This document shows, piece by piece, positions 1 through 9,284 of a DNA stretch of 64,000 nt. The number at the start of each line of letters is the position of its first letter. Position 1 is the first letter of the stretch. The notes beneath the pieces are model-generated. The model did not search any database. It saw nothing but the letters and a program-made list of their open reading frames with translations, and was not told the origin of the DNA. A program made the position numbers and the translations under genes. Source of the DNA: Bacteroidia bacterium (lineage in GTDB: Bacteria; Bacteroidota; Bacteroidia; Chitinophagales; Chitinophagaceae); the NCBI GenBank assembly GCA_030427635.1, contig JAUIBA010000018.1:24615-88614 (forward strand), given 5' to 3'.

Positions 1-417
1 TATCTTCATAGGTACAGCGAAGATGGTCAAAGCAGCCTCGGCCTTATGGCGGAATATGGCTTTGGGCAGAAACTCAGCAAAAACCAGTATCACAACTGTA
101 GCAAAAATAGTATCGGTAAGCAGCTTTACATATTCCGGCACCTGAAGGTCGTAATGCTTGAAAAAGTACTCGGTGAGCTGAGATGTGAACAGACCATAAA
201 CAACGAGTACGACGTTTACACATACCAGCGCAGTACCGATAAACTCGGCAGGATTTTCCATGAAGCCGGAGAGAATTTTCCCAGCATACTTCCCCTGTTT
301 CTTTTTGAGCTCAATGTTCAGTTTATTGACAGAAATAAAGGCAATTTCTATCCCGGCAAAAAAGCCGATGAGCAGGATACAAATAACCGTATAGAGCAAA
401 ATATGGGGAACATCCAT
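1..417 (-). CDS. CNNM (DUF21) hemolysin/CorC-family membrane protein, N-terminal part
   Basis: Reading the minus strand from the ATG at 415-417 gives 139 uninterrupted codons that run off the left edge. The product begins MDVPHILLYT, with a first hydrophobic helix at residues 5-25 and the segment GFFAGIEIAFISVNKLNIE typical of the DUF21/CNNM transmembrane domain. Two further hydrophobic segments follow at about 60-80 and 100-120, the latter containing FAEFLPKA, another family hallmark. Full-length relatives carry CBS and CorC/HlyC domains after this region and are linked to Mg/Co transport or, as GldE, to gliding; that part lies outside the window. The plus-strand open frame over the same bases is a shadow. 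Confidence 0.82.
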   Translation of the reverse strand, partial: MDVPHILLYTVICILLIGFFAGIEIAFISVNKLNIELKKKQGKYAGKILSGFMENPAEFIGTALVCVNVVLVVYGLFTSQLTEYFFKHYDLQVPEYVKLLTDTIFATVVILVFAEFLPKAIFRHKAEAALTIFAVPMKI

Positions 418-450
418 ACCGCCAAAGATAGTGAAATACAATAAGATAAA

Positions 451-828
451 TTATCTGACAGGAGGCTGCATGGGGATACCTGTTTTCTTCCTGAAAGAAA
501 GGAATACACATATCTGACTCAGCTCTTCTGCGGTAACCCTTTCATCGGGCATATTCTCTTCATGCTGACGGTTAGATACCCGTAATTCATATCCCTCCAG
601 CTTTTCTCTTGAAAAGTCAGGGATAATCATACGGCGACCTACTTTCTGATTATGACACTCTGCGCAATTCATACCATACAAGACCTTTCCCTTCTCCCAA
701 ATCTTCATATATTCTGTACGTATATTCTCTGCCATTTCCGGTGGAAAATCGGCTACTGGAGTGTACTTACGGGTGGCACAGGACATCAGTGCCGCTATGG
801 CTGCCGCCATCACAATGCTGTTTTTCAT
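451..828 (-). CDS. Small c-type cytochrome lipoprotein
   Basis: A 125-residue protein with a hydrophobic leader ending in a lipobox (LMSC, Cys17), so probably a lipoprotein. One heme c attachment motif, CAECH, is at residues 55-59. The conserved-looking segment ENMPDERVTAEELSQI near residue 92 resembles the C-terminal part of small class I cytochromes, with a Met that could be the sixth heme ligand. It starts one base downstream of the end of the MauG-type peroxidase gene, so the two are almost certainly co-transcribed. It probably donates or accepts electrons for that peroxidase; the pairing is inferred from position. Confidence 0.8.
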   Translation of the reverse strand: MKNSIVMAAAIAALMSCATRKYTPVADFPPEMAENIRTEYMKIWEKGKVLYGMNCAECHNQKVGRRMIIPDFSREKLEGYELRVSNRQHEENMPDERVTAEELSQICVFLSFRKKTGIPMQPPVR

Positions 829-829
829 A

Positions 830-2755
830 TTAATATTCTCCGCCGCTCTTTCTGTTTTTCAGCGCTTTCAATCCTGATGCAGGTAATATTTCCGGTATCG
901 GCTCAAACTGTACCTGTTCATTAAGTGACCTGATAAATGCAATCATCTGCTCCTTTTCCAGTACAGAAAGATGTAGTGAATCGGCAGAAAGTGTCTGATT
1001 GGGAACAGTGAGTCCATGTCCCTGCCCGCCACCTGCGTCATAAAAGTCTATTACCTGCTCCAGCGTTCTGAATACGCCATTGTGCATATAGGGAAAAGTA
1101 TGTGCAGCATTGCGTACGGTGCCGGTACGGAATGCACGGAAAGTTTCGGCCGCAGGATGTACCCGATACCGGCCAGTATCTGCGCTGAGGCGCGAGTAGT
1201 GCACATCGGCAGGAACGCCCAAAACTTCAAATTCAGAACCTACATAAGGTGGCTTCACGCCATTGAACTGAGGCACAAAGTGACAGGTAGCGCACTGAGC
1301 TTTACCCATAAACAGATTAAAACCTGCCCGCTCTGCAGGCGACAAATGGCGCACCCCATTCATGGCATTATCAAAGGGAGCATTATAACTACTGAACCTA
1401 CCATAATAAACGGTGAGCGCCGATACGATATGCTCCATGGTTATCTCCGGCTCCTGCGGTGTCCACTTCAGCATTTTACGGAACGTGGACTTATAGTCTT
1501 TGCAGCTTAATACCTTTTTAAGCACCTCGGCCTCGCTGCACATCATCTCGGCATGATTGGTAATAACATCACGCCCCTGATTCTGAAGTGTAAAATGCTT
1601 ACCATCCAGCATGAGCAAATGGTTATAAGGCGCATTGACCAATGAGGGTGTATTGCGCGGCAGGCGGGTGCTACCATCAAAATGCAATGGTGCAGCTACT
1701 GTATCGGCAAAAAAATGCTCCGGCTTGTGGCAGGATGCACAGCTACGACGGTTGTTACCGGAAAGAATGGGGTCGTAAAAAAGCAGTTTACCTACACGGC
1801 GTATCTCTGCAATATCGGCACTGTCTGACACCCTGTGATATATACCCATACTACTCTGCCCCCGGTAAAGGGATTTATCAAAAACAGAGGCAGCATGCTT
1901 ATTCAACGAATAATCCAACATGCTATGACTCACCACTCTATACTTTTCTATCAGCTTCTGATTACGTACAAAAAGTGGGTTGACATAACTACGTATAAAG
2001 GTATAATGATCGAAATCTTCGTATGAAGCCGGAGCCGCAGCTACAAATGTCTGGAGGCTATCGAAAAGCTGCATGTAAGCTACAGACAACGGGGCCTCTG
2101 GAAAACTCTGATTGTATGCATTGTAAACTGATGCAACACTACCTAACATTGTGCGTAATTCAGGTACAATACGGGCCTGATCGGGGCATTCAAAACCAGT
2201 GGTGTAAATGGCAGCAAGATTGAGCAGAAACAACCTATTGCACAGGTAGAAATGATGATAGCTATCCAGCATGTGCACTATAGAATCCTGTGTATAAACA
2301 GCAGCAGATGCAACAGAGGAATCAATAAGCCGGGATAACTCACTACGCACTATAAGTGGCTCATCCAGATAAAGAGCGGCCAGCGTAAGTCCCGCGCCAT
2401 TTCTCCGGTAAGGCTTCTCAAACTTTTCGAAAACTTCTGTTTCCCATTCCACAGGCAGGGGGCCATTTATAAGCCTGTATGCCTGAGGCTCCAGATAACG
2501 CAGCCAGAAATCATCTGCTTTCATTGAAAGCCGCAGTTCATAAATTTCATTTCTGATACTGTCTGCACTGCTGGCAACAATACTATCTGGAAGGGCCGCT
2601 AAACGGGCACGAAACTGCTGTAACTGTACGGAAAACTGTGTTAACCGCTGTGTGTACAGGTCGGCATAAGTACGGTCTCTACTGGTTCTGGAAAATGAAA
2701 AGAACAATAGTGCAGCCGATAACAGGCTCAGTAATACGCTCCGGTTCCTCCTCAT
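830..2755 (-). CDS. MauG/CcpA-type di-heme cytochrome c peroxidase with long N-terminal region
   Basis: 641 residues with an N-terminal membrane or signal segment (residues 7-22). Two heme c motifs, CASCH at 339-343 and CATCH at 488-492, with spacing and flanks (SGNNRRS before the first, NTPSLVNAPYN after it) match the CCP_MauG family, whose members reduce H2O2 or oxidise protein residues in the periplasm. The catalytic core starts near residue 310. The first 300 residues are extra compared with ordinary cytochrome c peroxidases of about 330-350 residues; they look helical and I do not recognise them firmly (imelysin-like is possible). The downstream gene is a heme lipoprotein, probably its redox partner. 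A TAATTTTG promoter element lies just upstream. Confidence 0.88.
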   Translation of the reverse strand: MRRNRSVLLSLLSAALLFFSFSRTSRDRTYADLYTQRLTQFSVQLQQFRARLAALPDSIVASSADSIRNEIYELRLSMKADDFWLRYLEPQAYRLINGPLPVEWETEVFEKFEKPYRRNGAGLTLAALYLDEPLIVRSELSRLIDSSVASAAVYTQDSIVHMLDSYHHFYLCNRLFLLNLAAIYTTGFECPDQARIVPELRTMLGSVASVYNAYNQSFPEAPLSVAYMQLFDSLQTFVAAAPASYEDFDHYTFIRSYVNPLFVRNQKLIEKYRVVSHSMLDYSLNKHAASVFDKSLYRGQSSMGIYHRVSDSADIAEIRRVGKLLFYDPILSGNNRRSCASCHKPEHFFADTVAAPLHFDGSTRLPRNTPSLVNAPYNHLLMLDGKHFTLQNQGRDVITNHAEMMCSEAEVLKKVLSCKDYKSTFRKMLKWTPQEPEITMEHIVSALTVYYGRFSSYNAPFDNAMNGVRHLSPAERAGFNLFMGKAQCATCHFVPQFNGVKPPYVGSEFEVLGVPADVHYSRLSADTGRYRVHPAAETFRAFRTGTVRNAAHTFPYMHNGVFRTLEQVIDFYDAGGGQGHGLTVPNQTLSADSLHLSVLEKEQMIAFIRSLNEQVQFEPIPEILPASGLKALKNRKSGGEY

Positions 2756-2766
2756 AGCAAGAAAAC

Positions 2767-2774
2767 CAAAATTA
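2767..2774 (-). promoter_or_regulatory. -7 element TAATTTTG of the di-heme peroxidase gene
   Basis: Matches the Bacteroidota -7 consensus TAnnTTTG and ends 11 bases before the ATG at 2755. No clear -33 TTG is seen at the usual spacing. Confidence 0.45.
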
Positions 2775-2825
2775 TCAGCACAGTATTTCCCCTGTATTAC
2801 CGTGATATTAACTACAGGTTAAGAC

Positions 2826-2859
2826 AAAAAATGCGGGCGCACCGTATGGCGCGCCCGCA
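2826..2859 (-). terminator. Rho-independent terminator of the phytase/PhoX-like gene
   Basis: The 9-bp arms TGCGGGCGC (2832-2840) and GCGCCCGCA (2851-2859) flank a 10-base loop. On the minus strand the hairpin is followed by a run of six T. It lies 23 bases after the stop of the 1253-residue gene. Confidence 0.85.
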
Positions 2860-2882
2860 GGAAATATGTGTATGTTATACTC

Positions 2883-5800
2883 TTAGTGCATTACCACCAG
2901 ACGGATGTTGGTAGTAACAGTACCCTGAGCAACTTTCACGAAATAAACACCATTTGTAAGACCAGCAGTGCTGAGCTCAATGAGGTGCTGACCTGCAGAA
3001 AGATTGCGGCTGATACCTGCAAGTACCTGCTTGCCCTGAACGTCGTAAGTAGTGATATCTACATTACCACCGTTATTGAGCGTAAGTGCAACTGTAGCAG
3101 TTTCATTAGAAGGGTTAGGATAAACCTTCAGAGAATATGCAGAAGTAACCGTAGCTACACCAGCAGAAACAAGACCATGGCCCTGAACTGCGAAGTCAAA
3201 TGTGCTCTCATCGCTGTCGGTATTGGTTACTGTCATTACTGCTGACCTTGTACCAGAAGCAGCAGGTGTAAACTTAGCTGTAACTGTATAAGTACCTGCA
3301 GTAGCGATAGTAAGAGGGAATGTAGGCGCACCAACCAGTGTAAAGTCGGCAGCATCAGTACCTGAGAATGCTATGGCACTTACATTCAGGTTACCAAGGC
3401 CGGTGTTTTTGATAACGAAAGTCTTATTTACAGACTCACCAACGTTTACATCACCAAAGTCAGTATTGTTAGCTGTACCTGGGGTCATATCGCCATCAGT
3501 GATGTTAGTAGCATTACCTTCAATTGCTATTTCAGGAGACTCAACACCTTCACCGCTCAGTGCGAAATGATAATGACCTTCGAAAGCATCATTGTTCATG
3601 ATAGTAGCTGTAGCTGTTCTTGTACCTGCAGCAGCCGGTGCAAAGTTTACAGTAACTGTAGTAGTAGCACCTGAAGCAACAGTGAACGGGAATGTAACAG
3701 TGCCAGCAAGTGCAAACTCTGAAGCGTGCATACCAGAGAAGTTAATACCAGTAACATTGAGCGGACCAGCACCTGTGTTATGTATTACAAATGCACGGGC
3801 TTCAACAGCACCAGTATTTACCATACCGAAGTGTGTATTGTCGGCAGTAGAAGGAGTGTTATCACCATCAACGATGCTGATACCGCTACCGGTAATGTCT
3901 ATTTCAGGAGCAGAAGCATAAGTAGCAGGGCTGAACATAGTAAGCAGCTGACCGCCTTCTACCACACCATTAACACCGATGCCATAATGCGCCTGATCTA
4001 CAATGATATACTGACCAGGGCCAAGCACTTCTTCTGCATCAAGGATACCAGATGCTTCTTCATTGTTAGTAAGGAAATTAGCACCACCAGGAGCAAAACG
4101 TGTAGTATCATGTGTGCCTACCTGAGTAAGAACATCTGTATTGATATCATACTGCCATATTTTAGCAACATAGTTATTGCCACCCGGGTCTTCAACAATA
4201 GTTACATGACCATAATGGTCTATAGTAATGTTATCGAACATTTCCTGACCTTCAGTACCATCAAGAACAGCAGTGATAGTACCACCCAGTACAGGGTTGG
4301 CAGGGTCTGTAAAATGAAGTTTCCAGAGACGGCTAGGAGAACCAAATGAATTTGTAGTAGCAAAATAGAAATCAGCAGGATTAGAAGGATCCCATGCACC
4401 ATCTTCAGGACGGAGGAAGGATGTAGCACCACCTGTCATTGCAGCTGCCTGTATAGCAGTAGCGTTCATGTTATGCACATAACCCAGATCGGCCAGTGTA
4501 AATGCTGTACCTGCTGAAGGGATACCAGAAGCAGACTCAGCAACAAGGCCCGATACTGCAACAGCATACAGACGACCATTTGTGAGACCAGCTTTTTCTA
4601 TATCATTACCAACATTGGTCTTGGTACCTACATAAACAAATACCTGACCACCATTACCATCATTCATACCAATAACAACTGTAGTATCGCTTTCAAGCGG
4701 GCTGGCAACACAGTTTTCCCAACCAGCTTTACCCAGGTAAGGCAGCTCATATGAATTACCAGCAGCAGGACCTGTAACGATATGGCCAAACGCACGACCA
4801 GCATTACCATTTTCTTCTCCATTCATGAAGATACGCGCCATTGTACCCTTACCTGTATTATGATTATAGTAAGCGGTAGTAGCAGCAAGATCGGCAGAGC
4901 AGAAACGGTGAAGAGCTGCACTTGCAGATGGGAAAGAGCTGTTGTATGCAATGTAGCTGGAAGTGGCGGTATTCCAGAGGTGTACTGTCTGCATCAGATC
5001 TGCACCACTCAGTACCATCATATCAGACTTACGGATAACCCACTTTGACACGAAAGAACCGGTAGAACCATGCGCACGAACATTGCCGGCATTATTGCCA
5101 AACTCATGGTTGATGAGGAGGGTGAAAGTACCATCACCGTTATCAAATACACCTGTACCATCAGGAGTACCTGCCATGCGGTAGCTACCAACAGTTTCGT
5201 TGGCGGTAAGCAGAGAGGTAAATGATACACCCGGAGCCGTAGGAACCAGATAAGGAGTAGATGCAGTACCAGGACCAGTAACACCCATAGTAAGTGTGCT
5301 GGTAAGCGGTGTGAAACCATCTATCTTATCAGTACCCTGCAGACGGTATTTGTAGATGTGGCTGAGGCTGGTAGTAGCAACTGCTATACCGTCTTCAGCA
5401 GGACTCATCTGACCATAGTCGTTATCGTTACCGATGAATATAGTGCTGTCATTTACGATAGCCAGCATTTCAGTTTTGTCCAGTGAAGCGTCCCAACCAT
5501 GCGCCAGGATATCCATGAACAGTGTTTTCTGAACCGGTACAACACCATTGGTAGCAAGACCAGCAGAATCAACAAGCGCTTCCAGTGTAGAAGAACCATA
5601 CAGACCTGAGTGAACAGGAGTGGCGCTGCTGATGTTTATTTTATATACACGTTTGAAATCGGAAGTACCTCTTTTAGCGGCCTCGATAACCAGGAATGTA
5701 GTATCGTTGATAGCAGCCATGTCACCTATCTTCCAGTCGCGCAGGCGAATCTGGTTAGAACCGGAAGCACCTATGATACCATCATTCAGGTAAGCGAACA

Positions 5801-6644
5801 TACGTGTAGCATTTGTAACCGGATCTATTTCCAGTATGCGGTGTACGCGTGTATTCTCACCTACACTCTTGGTAGGATACAGAATAGGGCTCTGGATAAC
5901 AGCATATATCTTTCCGTTAGGAGCGATAGCGATGCCTTCAAAGCCACGATTGTTTTTCCGGTAACGGAAAACAGTATCGATAGCTACGTCCTGTGGCTCA
6001 GCACCTGGCAGAGTAGCATATGGAGAGTAACGTTTTACTACTTTACCATTCTGGTCCAGTTTCCACACGGTAGGACCACCTTCTTCGCATACCCAGAAAT
6101 AACCCTGAGCATCTACTACTATACCTTCTGCATCTATACCCCATACATCTTTCGCTACAGTCTTCAGGTTGAAGTTAGCGCAGTCAAGAACTGTATCAGT
6201 AGAAGCAACCTCATCAACAGTGCTACCAAAACCAGTAGGGTTGATGATACCAGTAGCTCCAGAACCATCAGGACGCTTGATAGAGAGTGTCTGAAGTATC
6301 TGGATTGAGTCACCATTCAGGCGAATGCGGTGAATCTTTGGTGCATAAGAAGGGAAAGCGTAAATTTTGTCATAAGTAGGATGACAGCCGGAAGGATTTG
6401 CATCACCACCATCGATGTTCACACCACGGTCAGAGCATATCCAGAATTCTTTTCCATTGGTGCCGGGAACGGGATAAATACCAGAGAAACCAGCCTCACG
6501 GAAGTTGATACCCTGATAAGTACCAATAGTCTGTGAGTGATTGTTCCTGTAATCCTGCAGCAGACTAATCTGTGCAGTGCTTTTAGCATGGGGTGCAGCA
6601 AGACCGCCGATGCATAGCAAGAGTACACGTAATTTTTTTGTCAT
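2883..6644 (-). CDS. Secreted phytase-esterase-like / PhoX-like fusion with choice-of-anchor D repeats and T9SS signal
   Basis: A 1253-residue exported protein (signal peptide 1-24, ending AQ). Residues 45-440 resemble the esterase-like activity of phytase domain (GFSGIYPVPG near 53, DAEGIVVDAQ near 171, NRGFEGIAIAPNG near 232). Residues 450-905 resemble DUF839/PhoX phosphatase-type beta-propellers (LLINHEFGN near 509, SFLRPEDGAWDP near 742). Two choice-of-anchor D beta domains follow (912-1033 and 1037-1155). The C-terminus from about 1170 is a T9SS type A sorting domain (KVYPNPSNETA). It is probably a surface or secreted phosphoesterase; substrate unknown. Transcribed alone, with a strong terminator downstream. 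Confidence 0.82.
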   Translation of the reverse strand: MTKKLRVLLLCIGGLAAPHAKSTAQISLLQDYRNNHSQTIGTYQGINFREAGFSGIYPVPGTNGKEFWICSDRGVNIDGGDANPSGCHPTYDKIYAFPSYAPKIHRIRLNGDSIQILQTLSIKRPDGSGATGIINPTGFGSTVDEVASTDTVLDCANFNLKTVAKDVWGIDAEGIVVDAQGYFWVCEEGGPTVWKLDQNGKVVKRYSPYATLPGAEPQDVAIDTVFRYRKNNRGFEGIAIAPNGKIYAVIQSPILYPTKSVGENTRVHRILEIDPVTNATRMFAYLNDGIIGASGSNQIRLRDWKIGDMAAINDTTFLVIEAAKRGTSDFKRVYKINISSATPVHSGLYGSSTLEALVDSAGLATNGVVPVQKTLFMDILAHGWDASLDKTEMLAIVNDSTIFIGNDNDYGQMSPAEDGIAVATTSLSHIYKYRLQGTDKIDGFTPLTSTLTMGVTGPGTASTPYLVPTAPGVSFTSLLTANETVGSYRMAGTPDGTGVFDNGDGTFTLLINHEFGNNAGNVRAHGSTGSFVSKWVIRKSDMMVLSGADLMQTVHLWNTATSSYIAYNSSFPSASAALHRFCSADLAATTAYYNHNTGKGTMARIFMNGEENGNAGRAFGHIVTGPAAGNSYELPYLGKAGWENCVASPLESDTTVVIGMNDGNGGQVFVYVGTKTNVGNDIEKAGLTNGRLYAVAVSGLVAESASGIPSAGTAFTLADLGYVHNMNATAIQAAAMTGGATSFLRPEDGAWDPSNPADFYFATTNSFGSPSRLWKLHFTDPANPVLGGTITAVLDGTEGQEMFDNITIDHYGHVTIVEDPGGNNYVAKIWQYDINTDVLTQVGTHDTTRFAPGGANFLTNNEEASGILDAEEVLGPGQYIIVDQAHYGIGVNGVVEGGQLLTMFSPATYASAPEIDITGSGISIVDGDNTPSTADNTHFGMVNTGAVEARAFVIHNTGAGPLNVTGINFSGMHASEFALAGTVTFPFTVASGATTTVTVNFAPAAAGTRTATATIMNNDAFEGHYHFALSGEGVESPEIAIEGNATNITDGDMTPGTANNTDFGDVNVGESVNKTFVIKNTGLGNLNVSAIAFSGTDAADFTLVGAPTFPLTIATAGTYTVTAKFTPAASGTRSAVMTVTNTDSDESTFDFAVQGHGLVSAGVATVTSAYSLKVYPNPSNETATVALTLNNGGNVDITTYDVQGKQVLAGISRNLSAGQHLIELSTAGLTNGVYFVKVAQGTVTTNIRLVVMH

Positions 6645-6838
6645 TGTGAGATATTTGAACGCGAAAATATCTGTACACTATTATGCGGGAGTTAGTGCCT
6701 GATTAACGAATTATCAACTGAACGTTATCGCAAAATGACACAGATACACATAGCTAAAAGAATAAATAAGAATCATTAAATCACAACTGTGCATCCTATG
6801 ATATAATATATCTGATTGCTGAATTACAAAGGGCAACT

Positions 6839-6846
6839 TACCTTCG
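6839..6846 (+). promoter_or_regulatory. -7-like element TACCTTCG upstream of the DUF6427/purQ unit
   Basis: One mismatch to TAnnTTTG, eight bases before the TTG at 6854. The same C variant (TAnnTTCG) occurs before bioB and other genes here. Confidence 0.35.
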
Positions 6847-6853
6847 CTCCAAA

Positions 6854-7843
6854 TTGTACGCATTGCTGCGAATTTTCAGAAATAACAGCCCGTTTACGGT
6901 ACTTATCCTGTTCCTGATAGTGCTGCTTGTGCGGGTGAAGGCACTTATTCATCCTCAGGTACCCCTGCCGGTGGCGGGATACTTTATGTATAATTATGTG
7001 CTGAAGGGACTGAATCTGTTATTTGCTCAGAGCAGATTTGCCTGGACTATGATGGCGCTTGTAAGTACTTTTTTTCAGGCGTTGTATATAAAGAACATCA
7101 CTTCCCGGCACAAGCTATTTCCCCGCTACACATATATACCCGCATATGTGTATATAATACTTACCTCCATAGATGCTGAATTTGGATATTTTGGTGTTAC
7201 ACTCATCATTAACTGGTTTTTACTGGGGGCTATGGACCTGATGTTCAGTTTCACACAAACAACACAACCTAGAAAATTACTATATAATGCCGGATTTCTG
7301 CTGGCAATGGCTGCGCTGTTCCAGTTTTCCATGCTCAGCTTCTTTTTGCTGCTGCTGGTAGGTATGGTAATGTTCCGCCCTTTTAATCTGGGAGAGTGGA
7401 GTGTAGCCCTTATGGGGTATCTGACACCATTATATTTCCTTATTTCCAGCCTGTTTCTTACTGACAGGCTGTATCTGATAAACTACTGGCCGCATGTGGG
7501 GATATCACTGCCCGACCATATTGTATCACCATTACACCTTATCATAACCATAACGGGCCTGCTCATACTCTCAGGGGCAGGCACATTTGCCATGCGGCAG
7601 AATGTGCCCCTGAACAATATATACGTGCGCAGGGACTGGACGGCGGTGAGCTACTACCTGTTTATATCTATGCTGGTAGCATTTATTACCGATGAGACCG
7701 TAAAAACAGCCTGGCTTATTATCATGCCCGCATTAAGCATTATAATATCTCACGCGTTTCTGCTTGAAAAGAACAAATGGTTTAGTAATTTTATCTTTTA
7801 TTTTTCGCTAATATTCCTGATGTACAGCATCTGGAAGGGCTAA
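6854..7843 (+). CDS. DUF6427 family polytopic membrane protein
   Basis: 329 residues, nearly all hydrophobic, with about eight to ten predicted membrane helices. The opening LLRIFRNNSPFTVLILFLI and the central segment MFRPFNLGEWSVALMGYLTPLYFL are the pattern I associate with DUF6427, a Bacteroidota family without assigned function. No ATG fits the N-terminus; TTG at 6854 or TTG at 6863 (giving LLRIF) are the candidate starts. purQ follows after 19 bases, so the two are probably co-transcribed, although no functional link is obvious. Confidence 0.75.
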   Translation: MYALLRIFRNNSPFTVLILFLIVLLVRVKALIHPQVPLPVAGYFMYNYVLKGLNLLFAQSRFAWTMMALVSTFFQALYIKNITSRHKLFPRYTYIPAYVYIILTSIDAEFGYFGVTLIINWFLLGAMDLMFSFTQTTQPRKLLYNAGFLLAMAALFQFSMLSFFLLLLVGMVMFRPFNLGEWSVALMGYLTPLYFLISSLFLTDRLYLINYWPHVGISLPDHIVSPLHLIITITGLLILSGAGTFAMRQNVPLNNIYVRRDWTAVSYYLFISMLVAFITDETVKTAWLIIMPALSIIISHAFLLEKNKWFSNFIFYFSLIFLMYSIWKG

Positions 7844-7862
7844 TCAGTAACAGGACACAAAA

Positions 7863-8555
7863 ATGAAATTTGGTATAATAGTGTTTCCGGGTTCCAACTG
7901 TGACCGGGATATGATGCATGCACTGCGCGACGACCTGAAACAGGAAACAGTGATGTTGTGGCATAAAGACAAGGACCTGAGCATGTTCTCTACAGACGAC
8001 TGCATAGTGCTGCCTGGAGGATTCTCGTACGGAGACTACCTGCGTTGCGGTGCGCTGGCACGCTTCAGCCCTATGATGGAGCAGGTAATAGACTTTGCAA
8101 ACAGAGGTGGTAAAGTACTGGGCGTATGCAATGGATTTCAGATACTGTGTGAGGCCGGACTACTGCCGGGTGTACTGCTGCTGAATGACCATCAGAAGTT
8201 TACCTGCAAAAATGTATACATCAAAAGCGCATCAGCAGAAAATGCTATAGGCCGCACTGTAGGTGACCAGGTACTGCAGGTACCGGTAGCGCACGGTGAG
8301 GGCAGATATCATGCAGATGCTGCTACTCTGAAGAAGCTCAACGAAAATAATCAGGTATTATTCCGGTATTGTGATGCCAACGGAGAGGTACATATCAACT
8401 CAAACCCCAACGGTGCAATGAATAATATAGCCGGCATATGTAATGAAGGCAGAAATGTATTCGGTATGATGCCGCACCCTGAGAGGGCCTGCTCTGATGA
8501 GCTGAACAACGTTGATGGCCGGGGCATACTAATGGCACTGGCAGGTATGAACTGA
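7863..8555 (+). CDS. purQ: Phosphoribosylformylglycinamidine synthase subunit PurQ (glutaminase)
   Basis: 230 residues of a class I glutamine amidotransferase. It supplies ammonia from glutamine to PurL in the fourth step of purine synthesis, in complex with PurS. The N-terminal GIIVFPGSNCDRD, the oxyanion region PGGFSYGDYLRCG (51-63), the nucleophile in GVCNGFQ (Cys89) and the C-terminal MMPHPERA carrying the catalytic His/Glu are all present. The stand-alone form goes with a separate small PurL; purS is at 15600-15851, and purL is not in the window. Confidence 0.96.
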   Translation: MKFGIIVFPGSNCDRDMMHALRDDLKQETVMLWHKDKDLSMFSTDDCIVLPGGFSYGDYLRCGALARFSPMMEQVIDFANRGGKVLGVCNGFQILCEAGLLPGVLLLNDHQKFTCKNVYIKSASAENAIGRTVGDQVLQVPVAHGEGRYHADAATLKKLNENNQVLFRYCDANGEVHINSNPNGAMNNIAGICNEGRNVFGMMPHPERACSDELNNVDGRGILMALAGMN

Positions 8556-8620
8556 GCACCGGATATGGCTTTATAGTTTTATTGGCTATCTGATATCATT
8601 CATCAGAAGAAACCGTTAAA

Positions 8621-8636
8621 TGTCAATGTATTGACA
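8621..8636. promoter_or_regulatory. Palindrome TGTCAATGTATTGACA upstream of the DsbD N-domain gene
   Basis: Perfect 7-bp arms (TGTCAAT / ATTGACA) around a 2-base centre, 65 bases before the ATG at 8702. Size and symmetry suit a dimeric regulator, but no regulator is known. No run of T follows. Confidence 0.35.
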
Positions 8637-8701
8637 CTCACATGCATATATATACCCTACCTTCACTGTCCTCTAAACAGGGGGAAAACGACCAAAGGGA
8701 T

Positions 8702-9163
8702 ATGAAAAAACTACTACTTCTCTTAGTATTAGCTGCAACTGTTACCTCCGGTACCACAGCCCGGGGGCAGCAGAATGCGGGGCCTGCGAAGTGGACTTAC
8801 GAAAGTAAGAAGGCAGGAAATGGTGAATACAAGCTGATATTTCACCTGAATCTGGATAAAGGCTGGCACATATGGTCGCTCAACCCGGGAGGAGATGGAT
8901 TTCAGATAATTCCATCTTTTACCATGGACAGAAGTACTACCATAACCCAAAAAGGGAAAGTAGTGGAACAGGGAAAGACGACCACCACGACTATGGAAGG
9001 TATAGATGGTAAAGTAACTTACCTGAGTGGAAAAGTAGATTATACCATGACTGTGGTGGCAAAACAACCAGGCAGAGTAACCGGAAAGCATACCTTTCAG
9101 ATATGTGATGACAGACAATGCCTGGCTCCTACGGACCTGAACTTTTCCTTTGACCTGAAATGA
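8702..9163 (+). CDS. Stand-alone DsbD N-terminal-domain-like periplasmic protein
   Basis: 153 residues from the ATG at 8702, which gives a clean signal peptide (MKKLLLLLVLAATVTSG, cleaved after about 22 residues); longer in-frame starts add a non-leader segment. The mature part matches the first domain of the DsbD encoded next door: the GWHIWSLNPGGDGFQ and TFQICDDRQCLAP segments have close counterparts. The pair of cysteines in CDDRQC corresponds to the redox pair of nDsbD. It probably passes electrons from DsbD to a periplasmic client, or is a duplicated domain with a new partner. dsbD begins 121 bases downstream. Confidence 0.8.
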   Translation: MKKLLLLLVLAATVTSGTTARGQQNAGPAKWTYESKKAGNGEYKLIFHLNLDKGWHIWSLNPGGDGFQIIPSFTMDRSTTITQKGKVVEQGKTTTTTMEGIDGKVTYLSGKVDYTMTVVAKQPGRVTGKHTFQICDDRQCLAPTDLNFSFDLK

Positions 9164-9284
9164 CCGGTATCACTACCAGGAAAACTGACACCCCAAATGT
9201 AACTGGCTGCGAACTAACAATAAATCAATACTTACGGTACAAAGTGACCAGCTCTGCACCGGAAAACAAATCAACTATTCTGGT

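Noticed and set aside
46..444. 132-residue plus-strand open frame at the left edge
   Set aside because: It is antisense to a clear CNNM/DUF21 membrane gene on the minus strand, and its translation has no recognisable pattern.
3373..3921. Plus-strand open frames across the beta-domain part of the phytase/PhoX-like gene
   Set aside because: They are complementary-strand artefacts of repetitive Thr/Val/Gly-rich coding sequence.
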